Assembly: GCA_942492835.1 (NCBI GenBank)
Contig: OW818645.1
Coordinates: 1,488,001 to 1,552,000, forward strand
Reading direction: 5' to 3'
Length of the DNA stretch: 64,000 nucleotides
Source of the DNA: GWB2-37-7 sp942492835
Lineage (GTDB): Bacteria > Bacillota > Clostridia > Lutisporales > Lutisporaceae
Below, piece after piece: positions 25,625-33,928 of this stretch. The position numbers were made by a program, and so were the translations under genes. Numbering within the stretch: the stretch's first letter is position 1; every line of letters starts with the position of its first letter. Below the pieces are notes generated by a model. The model was not told the DNA's origin, did not search any database, and saw only the letters and a list, made by a program, of their open reading frames with translations.

Positions 25625-27343
25625 TTAAATACCTAGAAATTTACGACTTATAGCAGTCAGCTTATTTTTGCCCTTTGCAATTGTTCTAGCACCTTCTAGT
25701 CCATCTGGTCCATCATCATAGTCAGCCATAGGGAAATACTTCAGCTGCTCCAGCAGCCTTTTATGTTTCTTATTGAATTTAATATATTTATTCTTCACAT
25801 CAGGCTGCAGTGTTTGTATTCTCATTGTTTTATCTGAGGTCTGAGGTACTTCTTCAATAGGTAAATATAAACCACGCTGAGCACTTCTTTTAGCCAGCTC
25901 CTCCTTCATAAACCACTGAAACTGCACAGTCTCACAACCAAGCTTCTTATAGCCCCTTCCAAACGATTTACGCAACCATATTTCCTTTTCAATACAATCA
26001 TCAATAATTTTGTCAGGATGCCGTCTTTCTATATCTGCATCAGCTACATACATATATCCAGTTTCTTTATCCTTTGCCAATGTAATAATTGCTGAGAAGT
26101 CACTCTTTTTGCTTTTACCAAGGGATGGGTCTACAAAACCGAAAAACTCAAATTTCTTATCTTTAAAATTAATCTCAGCTTCATTATAAAAATCAAACCA
26201 CTCTTCATTGAATAGGCAATCATCAGGACTGATAGGCTCGTTTTGCTCCTCAGAATTGAAGGATGCATCTCCTTCTGTTACTTTCATAATCATTAAATCA
26301 TAATATGAAAGCTTATCTTCCCAAAGTACCTCACTGCCCTCCAGCATGAGCTCCCTGTTAGCTTCAAAAAATGACTTTGCTTCAAGCTCTCTATTATCAT
26401 TATCAAGGTCTGTATATATCTTTTCCCATTCATCCCATAGCTCTCTATTAATTGCAAAGCTTATAACTGCCTTATATTTTCTTGACCTATAACCAGGATT
26501 TTTGAGAACTTTTGCAAGTAAGCTGTCATAGTGTAGCAAAGTGCCAATATATACTATGTCTGTATAATCATCACCAGCCTTAGATACAGCTTTATAAAAC
26601 CAATTTTCCAACTTCTTACGCTGCTCATTTGTTCGGACATTATCGTCATTTTCTATATCATCAAGAATTATTAAGTCTGGTCTTCTGCTCTTATGCTTTC
26701 TACCTCTTATTTTTTTCCCTGCACCTAAAGCTTCAATCTTTATATCCGACTTAGTAATTATTACATCATTACGCCAAACCTTATTACCTGATAAATCGCC
26801 AAAGTCTTGCTTGAGTGTTTCATTTTCTTCAATCTCTTCTCTTATGCTACCTAAAAAACCCTCCGCCTGATCAGAGGCATCTGATAATATAATTATGTAT
26901 TTTTTATACTCATAGACGATTGCATGTAAAGCATCCTTAAATGTAAGATTTGTACTCTTCGCATGTCCTCTAGGAGCTGCCACAGCTTCATGACACCCTG
27001 GAAGCATTAATATCTCTTTTACTGTCTCGCGACTATTTGGTATCTTTAATTTCAATACACCTTTAGTCCAGATTGCATCAAGCTCTCTGTGAAAAGCAGG
27101 TGATTTTCTGAAAAAATAGTGAGGAAGATAGGCTCTCCCAAAATATTCAATGTCCAGTGCAGCAAGCTTTCTTCTTATTCCATTTTCCCCTATTAGTGGT
27201 ACACCTTTTTTATACTCCAGCTGCAGCTTTACCCTTTCAGGAATATCATCTTTATAAAGGTACTCAAGCAGCAGCTCTCTGACATGTTGGTCAATATTTT
27301 GTTGTTCACTATTTTGCTTAATCAGTTCGTTAATAAGCTGCAT
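25625..27343 (-). CDS. Terminase large subunit (Mu gp28-like)
   Basis: About 572 residues. The ATPase has a variant Walker A APRGHAKST (about 123-131) and Walker B LIILDDIEND (near 225). The RNase-H-like nuclease starts at FGFVDPSLGKSKKSDFSA (near 395), with its metal-binding Asp. It cuts and pumps the DNA. I chose ATG at 27343, behind AAGAAGGTGA; the in-frame GTG nine bases earlier would overlap that site. Confidence 0.92.
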   Translation of the reverse strand: MQLINELIKQNSEQQNIDQHVRELLLEYLYKDDIPERVKLQLEYKKGVPLIGENGIRRKLAALDIEYFGRAYLPHYFFRKSPAFHRELDAIWTKGVLKLKIPNSRETVKEILMLPGCHEAVAAPRGHAKSTNLTFKDALHAIVYEYKKYIIILSDASDQAEGFLGSIREEIEENETLKQDFGDLSGNKVWRNDVIITKSDIKIEALGAGKKIRGRKHKSRRPDLIILDDIENDDNVRTNEQRKKLENWFYKAVSKAGDDYTDIVYIGTLLHYDSLLAKVLKNPGYRSRKYKAVISFAINRELWDEWEKIYTDLDNDNRELEAKSFFEANRELMLEGSEVLWEDKLSYYDLMIMKVTEGDASFNSEEQNEPISPDDCLFNEEWFDFYNEAEINFKDKKFEFFGFVDPSLGKSKKSDFSAIITLAKDKETGYMYVADADIERRHPDKIIDDCIEKEIWLRKSFGRGYKKLGCETVQFQWFMKEELAKRSAQRGLYLPIEEVPQTSDKTMRIQTLQPDVKNKYIKFNKKHKRLLEQLKYFPMADYDDGPDGLEGARTIAKGKNKLTAISRKFLGI

Positions 27344-27382
27344 GAAGTTCACCTTCTTTTTTGACAGATTGCGTGATAATAT

Positions 27383-27676
27383 TTAGATTCTTTCATATGA
27401 CAATACTGCCACATCTATATTATGCTGCCTTTTTAACATTGCAGCTTCATCCTCTTTATAGCTGCCCCTGTGAGTTTGCTCCCAAGTTCTTTTGTATTCA
27501 GATCTTTTTTCTTGATTATCTGCTTTTCTTCTTTCCTTTTCGTCTGTAAAGCCTGATAGAGTTTGCAAGTATTCAGATATTGTTTTTCTTGTCATATCTA
27601 ACTGTTTTGCAATATCTGTTATCTTTTTATGTTCATTAAAAAAAAGCTTTTCAGCTTCATTCTTCCAATTACACAT
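27383..27676 (-). CDS. Small helix-turn-helix phage protein
   Basis: 97 residues. The text EHKKITDIAKQLDMTRKTISEYLQTL (core ITDIAKQLDMTRKTISEYL) is a clear HTH. The rest is charged and helical. It is wedged between the holin-like and terminase large-subunit genes, so a role as a DNA-recognition (small terminase-like) factor is possible; a regulator is the alternative. AAAGGAG precedes the ATG. Confidence 0.7.
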   Translation of the reverse strand: MCNWKNEAEKLFFNEHKKITDIAKQLDMTRKTISEYLQTLSGFTDEKERRKADNQEKRSEYKRTWEQTHRGSYKEDEAAMLKRQHNIDVAVLSYERI

Positions 27677-27715
27677 TTTTGTCGGCTCCTTTCAGGCATA
27701 GCAAAGTATTACAGC

Positions 27716-28153
27716 TTATTTATAGCTGCATACACCAAAGTTCTTTAGTTCAAATACCTTTTCCTCAACTGTATCTGATATATATTTGTTTATGTCATTA
27801 ATCTCTTTTTCTAGAACCTCTCTGTATTTAGGTTTAAGCTCTTGCAGTATTTCCAAATGTGCCTGGTCTGCTAGTCCTAAAAGCTCTTCTCTATTTGTCG
27901 TGCCATCCTTAACAGCCTCACGCAAAGCTTTTGCTGTGGTTTGTTCTATGCTTATGACCGTTTTAGCAGCCAAAATATTAACTTGTTCTAGTGCGTCTCT
28001 TGCCAATGCACGCTGCTTATCATCCTTAATTTGTTCTGTTTCAACATCAATCTTTTGCTTAGCCTTGTTTATTAGCAATATTGAATAACTTGCTGCTAGT
28101 CCTAACAAAGCTATAACTATGTTCACAATTACTTTTGATACTATCTCATTCAT
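27716..28153 (-). CDS. Phage holin, LL-H type
   Basis: 145 residues. One N-terminal membrane helix (about residues 7-28, VNIVIALLGLAASYSILLI) and a long charged helical tail (KQKIDVETEQIKDDKQRALARDALEQV) match the LL-H holin family. It would open the membrane for the amidase. Start overlaps the previous gene by one base. It is placed among packaging genes rather than beside the amidase. Confidence 0.75.
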   Translation of the reverse strand: MNEIVSKVIVNIVIALLGLAASYSILLINKAKQKIDVETEQIKDDKQRALARDALEQVNILAAKTVISIEQTTAKALREAVKDGTTNREELLGLADQAHLEILQELKPKYREVLEKEINDINKYISDTVEEKVFELKNFGVCSYK

Positions 28154-28713
28154 TATTTATCTTTCCTTCCTTCCTCAACCTTTTCTGCCAGTTCAAGCAT
28201 TTTTTGTAATAACTCAGGTTCTTTCTGCAGCTCATCAGCCAATGCCTTTTTAAGGCTCTTAAATGCATCTCCAAATCCCCTGTCATATTCAAGCTTAAAC
28301 TTAGCTTTAAATACTGCACTTCTTTGTAATGCAACTACTAATTTCCCAACCTTTTCTAGAGGCATATAATCCATTTCTTCTTGTGCTGTTGCAAGTCTTT
28401 CAATAAGCATATCCATCATTATTGACCCTGCAACTTCACTAGCTTCGATATCTCTATTATCTTTTACGACTTCTGCAAGAGCCCTTATTTTTTCCGCTGA
28501 TTCTTTAAGCCTTTTAGCAGCTCCACCATGACGTATTGCATATCTTCCAATTGATGATTTCGATATTGGATACCCAAGCTCTGTTAATTCTTCCGATATT
28601 GTCACATAAGAGAAGTTAACATCAGCAAGCCTTTTGTTTAATAGCTCCTGAATTTCATTTGGCAGCTCATCCACCCTAGACTTTATTCTGCTTCTCTCTC
28701 TTTCATTACCCAC
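28153..28713 (-). CDS. Mu gp27-like protein (DUF3486), putative terminase small subunit
   Basis: 186 residues. The opening RSRIKSRVDELPNEIQELLN followed by SYVTISEELTELGYPISKSS and IGRYAIRHG is the DUF3486 signature, an HTH that in Mu lies just before gp28. Likely recognises the packaging site near the phage left end. GTG start with AAGGGG upstream. Confidence 0.87.
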   Translation of the reverse strand: MGNERERSRIKSRVDELPNEIQELLNKRLADVNFSYVTISEELTELGYPISKSSIGRYAIRHGGAAKRLKESAEKIRALAEVVKDNRDIEASEVAGSIMMDMLIERLATAQEEMDYMPLEKVGKLVVALQRSAVFKAKFKLEYDRGFGDAFKSLKKALADELQKEPELLQKMLELAEKVEEGRKDK

Positions 28714-28725
28714 ACCATCAGCCCC

Positions 28726-29073
28726 TTATAGGTCTATTGCATCATCAGCACGAATTCCATAAGCTACTTTTTTACCTTCACCAGTAAGCTTAAGCTCTAC
28801 ATCAGTTACATCAATATCAGCTAGTCTAATAGGCTGTTGTCCATCTATGCTGCGTACTTCTATGTACCCTTCGCTTTCAAAATAGTCTAGAGCTTCATAT
28901 ATTTCTTCTCTCGTGAGTTTATTTGTTGCCAATGCAATCTCTAGTTCATTAAACATGAACCATTTTACTTTGAATAGTAGTACAATCATCCTCATGGTCA
29001 TGCCATTTACACGCTTAAACTCATTTGCAGTTATCTTATCTAGTGCATTCTTTTTCAAGTCGATATTGTTCAT
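28726..29073 (-). CDS. Winged-helix-like phage protein (Mu gp26 position)
   Basis: 115 residues. LALATNKLTREEIYEALDYFESEGYIEVR (core ELEIALATNKLTREEIYEAL) is winged-helix-like, and the C-terminal LKLTGEGKKVAYGI is usual for such proteins. Placed as Mu gp26, between gp25-like and gp27-like genes. Function unknown. Confidence 0.65.
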   Translation of the reverse strand: MNNIDLKKNALDKITANEFKRVNGMTMRMIVLLFKVKWFMFNELEIALATNKLTREEIYEALDYFESEGYIEVRSIDGQQPIRLADIDVTDVELKLTGEGKKVAYGIRADDAIDL

Positions 29074-29080
29074 AATTACC

Positions 29081-29371
29081 TCATCCCTTCTTATTCATAT
29101 CCATCAGGATATCGTAAATTTTATCAATCTTCCTAGAAATTTCACCAGTAGTTCTCAAGAAATCTTCTTTTTTAGCATATTCCTTATGAACTTCTTCTTT
29201 ATAGTTGTTAAGGTCATCTTTGCTTTGATCTACCTTCTCTTCAACAGCTTCTACTTTAATATTCAATTGTATTATTTTATCTTCATGATTTTTTTTCATA
29301 TCCTTCAGGAAGTATGCTATTATACCAACTACAATAGTAATAATAAGTTGTATTATCCAAGCTAGTGTCAT
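29081..29371 (-). CDS. Membrane-anchored coiled-coil protein, Mu gp25-like (DUF2730-like)
   Basis: 96 residues: one N-terminal membrane helix (about 4-22, AWIIQLIITIVVGIIAYFL) and then a charged coiled coil. It is the first gene of the late operon, right after the terminator that closes the Mor gene. AAGGAGG precedes the ATG. A role in lysis is also possible. Confidence 0.65.
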   Translation of the reverse strand: MTLAWIIQLIITIVVGIIAYFLKDMKKNHEDKIIQLNIKVEAVEEKVDQSKDDLNNYKEEVHKEYAKKEDFLRTTGEISRKIDKIYDILMDMNKKG

Positions 29372-29398
29372 CCAGTTACCTCCTTCCGCAAAAAAATA

Positions 29399-29427
29399 AA
29401 AATCATGGTAATCTCTACCATGATTTT
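29399..29427 (-). terminator. Terminator after the Mor-type activator gene
   Basis: Perfect 12-bp stem AAAATCATGGTA/TACCATGATTTT with a 5-base loop and T-rich tail on the minus strand. It separates the middle unit (amidase, Mor) from the late operon that starts at 29371. Confidence 0.85.
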
Positions 29428-29469
29428 ATTACTTTATATAAATTGTATCTATTCAACCACTTGAAGAAG

Positions 29470-29790
29470 TTACAATCCTTCAGACAGTTCAAACATTGAT
29501 ATTTGATCCAGGTTTCTATTTGCATTTATTATCTCTCTAACCCATGATTCCGTCAACTTGAATTTATGAGCTAGTTCCTTATAGTTCCCTCCGTTAAACT
29601 CTTTTCTAATCTTATCATCTCTAATCCTGCGAAGAGAATTATCAAGCTTTGGAAGATAAACTCCTGTACCCTGGTATAACCGTGCCAGTTTTAGAGTGTT
29701 TATAACTCCTATGTTTTCTGATATAGTCCTATATGGCTCTGGCAGCTCTTCAGATTTTATTTCATTAGCCAAAGCTAACAATTCATCCAT
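29470..29790 (-). CDS. Mor-family middle/late transcription activator
   Basis: 106 residues. LPEPYRTISENIGVINTLKLARLYQGTGVYLPK (core NIGVINTLKLARLYQGTGV) is the Mor/C family signature, and KELAHKFKLTESWVREII is its DNA-binding HTH. In Mu, Mor turns on the middle promoter and C the late promoters; here a single member is seen, just before the late operon, so it may do both jobs. GGTGGTGAGGTC precedes the ATG. Confidence 0.88.
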   Translation of the reverse strand: MDELLALANEIKSEELPEPYRTISENIGVINTLKLARLYQGTGVYLPKLDNSLRRIRDDKIRKEFNGGNYKELAHKFKLTESWVREIINANRNLDQISMFELSEGL

Positions 29791-29821
29791 GACCTCACCA
29801 CCTTTATATCATCTTCTCATG

Positions 29822-30544
29822 TTATTTGTCAACTTTATCTAATAATTTAAGCATAACAGAAGCAAATTCTGCCCATGTAAGCTTGTCCTCTGGATTATGA
29901 ATTGTTGTTATTAAACCATTTTCTTTTAACTTTTGGATTAATGGTACTCCCCAATGCTGAACTTCTTTAGGAGCTTCTTCTATTCGTTTAAGCTTCAGGT
30001 AAGCAATTATACTATCTGCTATAGCCTTTGCCTCTGCATCTAAAAAGCTATCTGTCTTAAGAAGCTTTGCATCCTCTATGTTGTCAATAAAACCACCTTC
30101 AACTATTATTGCATCAGTGTCCCAATCTGCAATTCTGCGTATCATGTAGTACCAGTCTTGTCCATTATCGTTCAACTTAGTGAATGCTCTCCTTGCTGGC
30201 ATTCCTGCTTTTTCAAGTCTATTTAATATATCAGTTGCCAGCACATCATCCTGATTATTCTTTACTGCATGTATAGCCTCACTGCCTCTTGCAGTTCCAT
30301 TAGCTTTGTTATGATGGATTGATACGCAAAGAGTAGGATTATATTGTACTACCATTTTTACTCTTGCATTAGCATCTAAAGTTATGTCGGTTTCCCTAGT
30401 AAGCTTTATCTCTGCATCATAGCCTGTAAGATACTTTCTTACTTTTAGTCCTACAGCTAAATTTACGTCTTTTTCTATTAAACCATTAGCTACTGCTCCT
30501 GGATCAGTCCCACCATGTCCTATATCAAACATTATCTTTTTCAT
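29822..30544 (-). CDS. N-acetylmuramoyl-L-alanine amidase (endolysin)
   Basis: 240 residues. Amidase_3 zinc-binding and catalytic elements are visible: FDIGHGGTDPGA (His 9), EKD (Glu near 24), SIHHNKANG (His near 77) and IIVEGGFIDN (Glu near 149). The C-terminal 45 residues (VPLIQKLKENGLITTIHNPE ... LTWAEFASVMLKLL) look like a single SLH-type wall-binding unit. Cuts the peptide from host peptidoglycan at lysis. AGGAGG precedes the ATG. Confidence 0.9.
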   Translation of the reverse strand: MKKIMFDIGHGGTDPGAVANGLIEKDVNLAVGLKVRKYLTGYDAEIKLTRETDITLDANARVKMVVQYNPTLCVSIHHNKANGTARGSEAIHAVKNNQDDVLATDILNRLEKAGMPARRAFTKLNDNGQDWYYMIRRIADWDTDAIIVEGGFIDNIEDAKLLKTDSFLDAEAKAIADSIIAYLKLKRIEEAPKEVQHWGVPLIQKLKENGLITTIHNPEDKLTWAEFASVMLKLLDKVDK

Positions 30545-30604
30545 TGTTTTTCCTCCTGTTTAGTTTGCGATTTATAAATACTATTAAGTATCATAAAAAA
30601 TAAA

Positions 30605-30641
30605 AAATACCGCAAATTCATTTCTGAATAATACGGTATTT
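30605..30641 (-). terminator. Terminator of the cargo gene at 30675-31238
   Basis: AAATACCG and CGGTATTT pair, with an inner ATTCA/TGAAT stem, then TTTTTTATTTTTT on the minus strand. The 18 bases 30624-30641 are repeated in inverted orientation at 31406-31423. Confidence 0.8.
30624..30641 (-). repeat. 18-bp inverted repeat flanking the cargo gene, copy 1
   Basis: The reverse complement AAATACCGTATTATTCAG occurs perfectly at 31406-31423. The two copies bracket the 187-codon gene with its own leader and terminator. Confidence 0.75.
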
Positions 30642-30674
30642 AAAAGCTTATTCATTTTATAATTTATAACTATG

Positions 30675-31238
30675 CTAAAGTATAGGAGTTAATAATCCTA
30701 TAATACCTGTTGCAATCAAGCTACTACTAGCACCAATAGCTAAATCTTTTAATATATGTAAAGATTTTTTTATTAGTGTAGAATCATCTTTTTTTTCTAT
30801 CGCTTCAATTGTACTCTCAACAATTTGTTTAACTATATCTGAGTTATCAGCAAATGTTGAATTAAAGTGCGGATAATCAAAAAAACTCTTTATATCTTTT
30901 AATACTCCATAAGCCTTTTCATAGTCAAAAGTTTGTGTATTATTAAATATTTGATTAGAATTTGATGTATTTTGTTGTATTTGAAAATCATGAGTATTAT
31001 CACCAATATTTATTGTTGCACCATTTTTTCCTGCTTCCTTTATCGCTGATATTACTTCATTATGTTTTTGTCTATCTACTTCTTCTTTTCTTTGTTTACT
31101 AATCTGAATTTGTTTCACTAATTCATCATTTCTTTTTTGTGATTCGATCATAATATGACTTGTGCAATTATTAATGTCAACTGTTTTTAATAAATCTTTA
31201 GGGATTACTTGCCCTTCAAGATATTTTAATTTATCCAC
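30675..31238 (-). CDS. Probable cargo (moron) gene, C-terminal membrane module
   Basis: 187 residues, no family certain. A charged helical N terminus is followed by a short ATINIGDNTHDFQIQQNTSN segment (about 73-92) and a C-terminal helical part ending in a hydrophobic hairpin (LAIGASSSLIATGIIGLLTP, about 165-184). The INIG...QIQQ linker and this tail are reminiscent of AbiTii-type abortive-infection proteins; this is recalled similarity, not a search result. GTG start behind AGGAGGG. It has its own terminator and flanking 18-bp inverted repeats, fitting a lysogenically expressed cargo gene. Confidence 0.6.
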   Translation of the reverse strand: MDKLKYLEGQVIPKDLLKTVDINNCTSHIMIESQKRNDELVKQIQISKQRKEEVDRQKHNEVISAIKEAGKNGATINIGDNTHDFQIQQNTSNSNQIFNNTQTFDYEKAYGVLKDIKSFFDYPHFNSTFADNSDIVKQIVESTIEAIEKKDDSTLIKKSLHILKDLAIGASSSLIATGIIGLLTPIL

Positions 31239-31405
31239 TTATTACCCTCCTTTATAATCTTAATCTAAACAAGGGAATTTTTAATTATTACTTATATGCT
31301 GATAAAACATATTACTTACATAAACAGAATACTATAGGGATTATAGCATATATTTCCATATATGTCTACATGAGCTTATATAGTTTTATATTTTTCGCTT
31401 AATAA

Positions 31406-31423
31406 AAATACCGTATTATTCAG
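31406..31423 (+). repeat. 18-bp inverted repeat flanking the cargo gene, copy 2
   Basis: AAATACCGTATTATTCAG on the plus strand, a perfect inverted match to 30624-30641. Only one arm of the terminator hairpin is present here, as if the cassette entered at a terminator. Confidence 0.75.
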
Positions 31424-31481
31424 TTTTCAAAGTTCAATTTTTACTATTGAAACGAAAAAATTTGTACTCTCTTGTTTCTAC

Positions 31482-31875
31482 TCATCCCTCACAAATAAGC
31501 TCAACACTCTTATTTCTCTCTATAAGCTGCTTCTTTAGTGCTTTGAAAGAAGTCCAGTCTGCTAAAAAATATGAATATGTCTTATCCATTCCAAGTTCTT
31601 TCTGCAGCTTCTTAGGTAGCTTTAAAAATGCTTTCTTTTCCTTTGAAGATAAAACTGACTTTGTTACTTTTTTTGAAAAATCTCTTTGATTCTTTACATT
31701 CCTTCATCAGCCATTCTCCTTTTATCACTCCATTAACATAAACTACTAAAACATTTTTAAACTGATTGCGACGAATCAGCATTATACTTATTTCGTATTC
31801 GTCACACTTTAATCTCACTGTGTTATATAATGATTCCAGCTTTTGTTCCACTAGATTCCATTCCTCTATAGTCAT
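31482..31875 (-). pseudogene. Small phage gene split by a +1 frameshift at an A7 tract
   Basis: The first frame (31612-31875) encodes TIEEWNLVEQKLESLYNTVR ... VNGVIKGEWLMKECKESKRFF and then runs out. The next frame, with no start codon of its own, carries coding-like text (VTKSVLSSKEKKAFLKLPKK ... FLADWTSFKALKKQLIERN) to a TGA at 31482. They join at seven A on the minus strand (plus 31668-31674): loss of one A restores a single frame of about 130 residues. Clostridial phages often carry a small protein of this type, function unknown. It is either a mutation, a sequencing error in a homopolymer, or slippage. ATG 31875 lies behind AGAGGAAG. Confidence 0.65.
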
Positions 31876-31889
31876 ATTCAGCACTTCCT

Positions 31890-31982
31890 CTACTCCATCT
31901 CATCCTTGTTAGGCTCCTTTGGTAGCAATCCCAATAATATCTCAGGGCACTCAGGCATTTCTGCATATGTCCATATATTCAT
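31890..31982 (-). CDS. Very small phage ORF (30 aa)
   Basis: 30 codons starting ATGAATATATGG, with AGGAGGGG 5 bases upstream and a product MNIWTYAEMPECPEIL... It fills the gap between the AbrB-like gene and the frameshifted gene and has a strong ribosome binding site. Function unknown; could be a non-coding gap with a chance ORF. Confidence 0.45.
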   Translation of the reverse strand: MNIWTYAEMPECPEILLGLLPKEPNKDEME

Positions 31983-31992
31983 AGCACCCCTC

Positions 31993-32235
31993 CTATTTGC
32001 CCCTAAGCTCTGACCTACAAACACTACAGATATTTTTACCCTTATACTTGCTTACATCTTTGGCATTCCTACAAAATATACATGCTGGTTCATACTTTCT
32101 TAAGATAATAGTGTCACCTTCAGTAAAAATCTCTATAGAATCTCGATTTTCAATATTAAGTGTCCTCTTAAGCTCTACGGGAATTACAATCCTTCCAAGT
32201 GTATCTAATTTTCTAGTTATTCCTGTTGCTTTCAT
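31993..32235 (-). CDS. AbrB/SpoVT-like DNA-binding protein with Cys-rich tail
   Basis: 80 residues. GITRKLDTLGRIVIPVELKR and LNIENRDSIEIFTEGDTII form the AbrB swapped-hairpin DNA-binding domain (about 4-50). A four-cysteine C terminus (CIFC ... CSVC, about 54-74) suggests a zinc ribbon. It probably regulates phage or host transition-state genes. Encoded in the early operon. AAGGAGGAAAATACAT precedes the ATG. Confidence 0.82.
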   Translation of the reverse strand: MKATGITRKLDTLGRIVIPVELKRTLNIENRDSIEIFTEGDTIILRKYEPACIFCRNAKDVSKYKGKNICSVCRSELRGK

Positions 32236-32341
32236 ATGTATTTTCCTCCTTAGTTGTATTATTTTTGTTTACCAGCAGCCTTTGCATCTGTAACTTACGT
32301 CCAATCTTAAAAGACCTTCCTTTGTTGTTTTTTCTTGGCAT
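32213..32341 (-). CDS. Small basic phage ORF (42 aa)
   Basis: 42 codons (MPRKNNKGRSFKIGRKLQMQ...), strongly basic, with AAGGAG 8 bases upstream. Its 3' end overlaps the AbrB-like start by 23 bases in another frame. It may be a true short gene or part of an untranslated leader. Confidence 0.42.
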   Translation of the reverse strand: MPRKNNKGRSFKIGRKLQMQRLLVNKNNTTKEENTYESNRNN

Positions 32342-32353
32342 ATTACCAGCTCC

Positions 32354-32761
32354 TTATATATTTTTTTGACATTTATCTTGAGACTTTTTTAATACTTGCT
32401 TAAGTGCCTCAATAATATTTGATGCTTGTTTCTCTCTTAGCCAGTGTAGCTGCTCTACCTTTGCATACTTCTTTATAAAAGCACTCAATCTCTTTGGATT
32501 ATCATCCCATCCTAGCTCACGCTCTAAAACCCTTATCTTACTTAGCTGTTCATCAGATGCCCTGTCACTTGTAGGTGACCTAACTATCCTTTTACCAACT
32601 ACCTTATCAATCACATTCATAGCTTCATATTTTGTTAGCTCCTTGATGCTTTTCTTACCAGTCATTTCCTCGACTATATCATGAAGGAGAATGTTGTCTA
32701 TTCCATTCTCCTTCGCTACTGCATGAATCTTTATTATTTGAGCTTTACTAATCGCGGTCAT
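32354..32761 (-). CDS. Mu gp16-like/GemA regulator family protein
   Basis: 135 residues. The opening SKAQIIKIHAVAKENGIDNILLHDIVEEMTG (core AQIIKIHAVAKENGIDN) and C-terminal WLREKQASNIIEALKQVL are DUF1018/gp16-like. In Mu, gemA-mor lie in this region and GemA affects host gene expression and DNA topology. It overlaps its neighbour by 14 bases in the early operon. Confidence 0.83.
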   Translation of the reverse strand: MTAISKAQIIKIHAVAKENGIDNILLHDIVEEMTGKKSIKELTKYEAMNVIDKVVGKRIVRSPTSDRASDEQLSKIRVLERELGWDDNPKRLSAFIKKYAKVEQLHWLREKQASNIIEALKQVLKKSQDKCQKNI

Positions 32762-32990
32762 AAGAATTATCCTTTTTGCTTATCTCTAGTAGCAAATCAT
32801 ATTCACCTTCACCTAAATCTTTAACAAATTTTGCAGCAGCTGATAATCCCTTTATTAAGTTTTCAGCTTGAACTGTCTGCATAATTGTAAGTCTAATATC
32901 ATTTTGAGGTTCTAAAGACCTGAGCTGCTTCTGTGACACATTATGTGTAATAGTACATGGTGTAAGTACATCCTTTCCCTTATCTGCCAT
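32748..32990 (-). CDS. Small early phage protein, unknown
   Basis: 80 residues, soluble: KDVLTPCTITHNVSQKQL then LTIMQTVQAENLIKGLSAAAKF. The ATG overlaps the Gam stop by one base. Typical of small early genes in Mu-like phages of Gram-positives; not recognised further. Confidence 0.65.
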   Translation of the reverse strand: MADKGKDVLTPCTITHNVSQKQLRSLEPQNDIRLTIMQTVQAENLIKGLSAAAKFVKDLGEGEYDLLLEISKKDNSYDRD

Positions 32991-33478
32991 TAGCCTTCAA
33001 TCCTTTCTGTATCAATTTTGTAATAAAATTTGTCCTCAACCTTCCTGTGTGCTCCTACCTTTTCGATAGATGCATTATCATATTCAGATAGCTTGTCCTT
33101 ATTTAGACTTTCCTTTACATCTATACAATCATGCATTTTGTTCTGTTTAAGGGCTTCAAGTATTGCTTTTACGTTTCTTACCGCAATACTTGTAGTTTTC
33201 CTGAACCCTACTTCTCCAAACATGAATTTTTTAGATTTGCTGTCTGTGAACTCACTGATTCTTGACTTTGTAAACTCCTTAATATTGGCTTCTAATACTT
33301 TTTGATGTCCCAGCAAACTCTTGCACTTTTCATCATAAATGCTCTTTACACGGTCAATTTCCTTGTTCATCAAAGCTTCACCTTCAGCTATCATAGTTCC
33401 TAATGTTGCCAGTTCCTTTAGAGCTCCATCTACCTGTTCCCATGTATTAAATGCCAGTACCTTTGCCTTTTTAGCCAT
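32990..33478 (-). CDS. Host-nuclease inhibitor protein Gam (Mu Gam-like)
   Basis: About 162 residues. Gam binds DNA ends, protecting them from exonucleases, and is related to Ku. A long helical N-terminal half (NTWEQVDGALKELATLGTMI ... VKSIYDEKCKSLL) followed by KSRISEFTDSKSKKFMFGEV and GFRKTTSIAV is the Gam layout. I moved the start to ATG 33478, 6 bases behind AGGAGG; the longer frame adds nine residues without support. Part of the early operon after transposase and ATPase. Confidence 0.88.
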   Translation of the reverse strand: MAKKAKVLAFNTWEQVDGALKELATLGTMIAEGEALMNKEIDRVKSIYDEKCKSLLGHQKVLEANIKEFTKSRISEFTDSKSKKFMFGEVGFRKTTSIAVRNVKAILEALKQNKMHDCIDVKESLNKDKLSEYDNASIEKVGAHRKVEDKFYYKIDTERIEG

Positions 33479-33662
33479 TTTGACCCTCCTTATAATTTCC
33501 CACATTTTCTTTTTCTACTGTTAAAACTAGCTTGTATATAGAGCCTTTGGGTGGTAGCTCTGCCCTCCAGCATCCCATCTTGTCAAAGCCCTTGCGGAGC
33601 TTCTCAACTATCTTTACATCATCAGGCTCATTACTATCCCACAAAAGCATAATTTGTATCAC
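33471..33662 (-). CDS. Small early phage protein, unknown (63 aa)
   Basis: 63 residues: VIQIMLLWDSNEPDDVKIVEKL then FDKMGCWRAELPPKGSIYKL. A GTG at 33662 follows GGGGGAG by 6 bases, better placed than the upstream TTG. Overlaps both neighbours, as do other genes in this early operon. Function unknown. Confidence 0.6.
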   Translation of the reverse strand: MIQIMLLWDSNEPDDVKIVEKLRKGFDKMGCWRAELPPKGSIYKLVLTVEKENVGNYKEGQNG

Positions 33663-33912
33663 GTTGGACTCCCCCAAACCTTACCCCTGAGACCTTACCA
33701 TCCTTCACCTTAAACTCCATGCCATATCTCTCATTTAAGACTACAGCCTCTCCTAATGGAAGTTTACCGAGGTCTCCGAAGGTTGCCTTTCTCATGTAGT
33801 TTTCTTCAACAAATGATGTCACAGATTGCACTGCTTCCTTCTTCTGATCACCAGCTTCAATACCATTAATAGCACGCATAACTACATCACTTAAAATGTT
33901 TAACCTTTCCAC
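33634..33912 (-). CDS. Early phage protein, unknown (92 aa)
   Basis: 92 residues. Helical N terminus (NILSDVVMRAINGIEAGDQK) and then a beta-rich part with GMEFKVKDGKVSGVRFGG. GTG start behind GGGAGTGAAGG. Located just after the MuB-like gene; not recognised. Confidence 0.62.
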   Translation of the reverse strand: MERLNILSDVVMRAINGIEAGDQKKEAVQSVTSFVEENYMRKATFGDLGKLPLGEAVVLNERYGMEFKVKDGKVSGVRFGGVQRDTNYAFVG

Positions 33913-33928
33913 AAACCTTCACTCCCTT

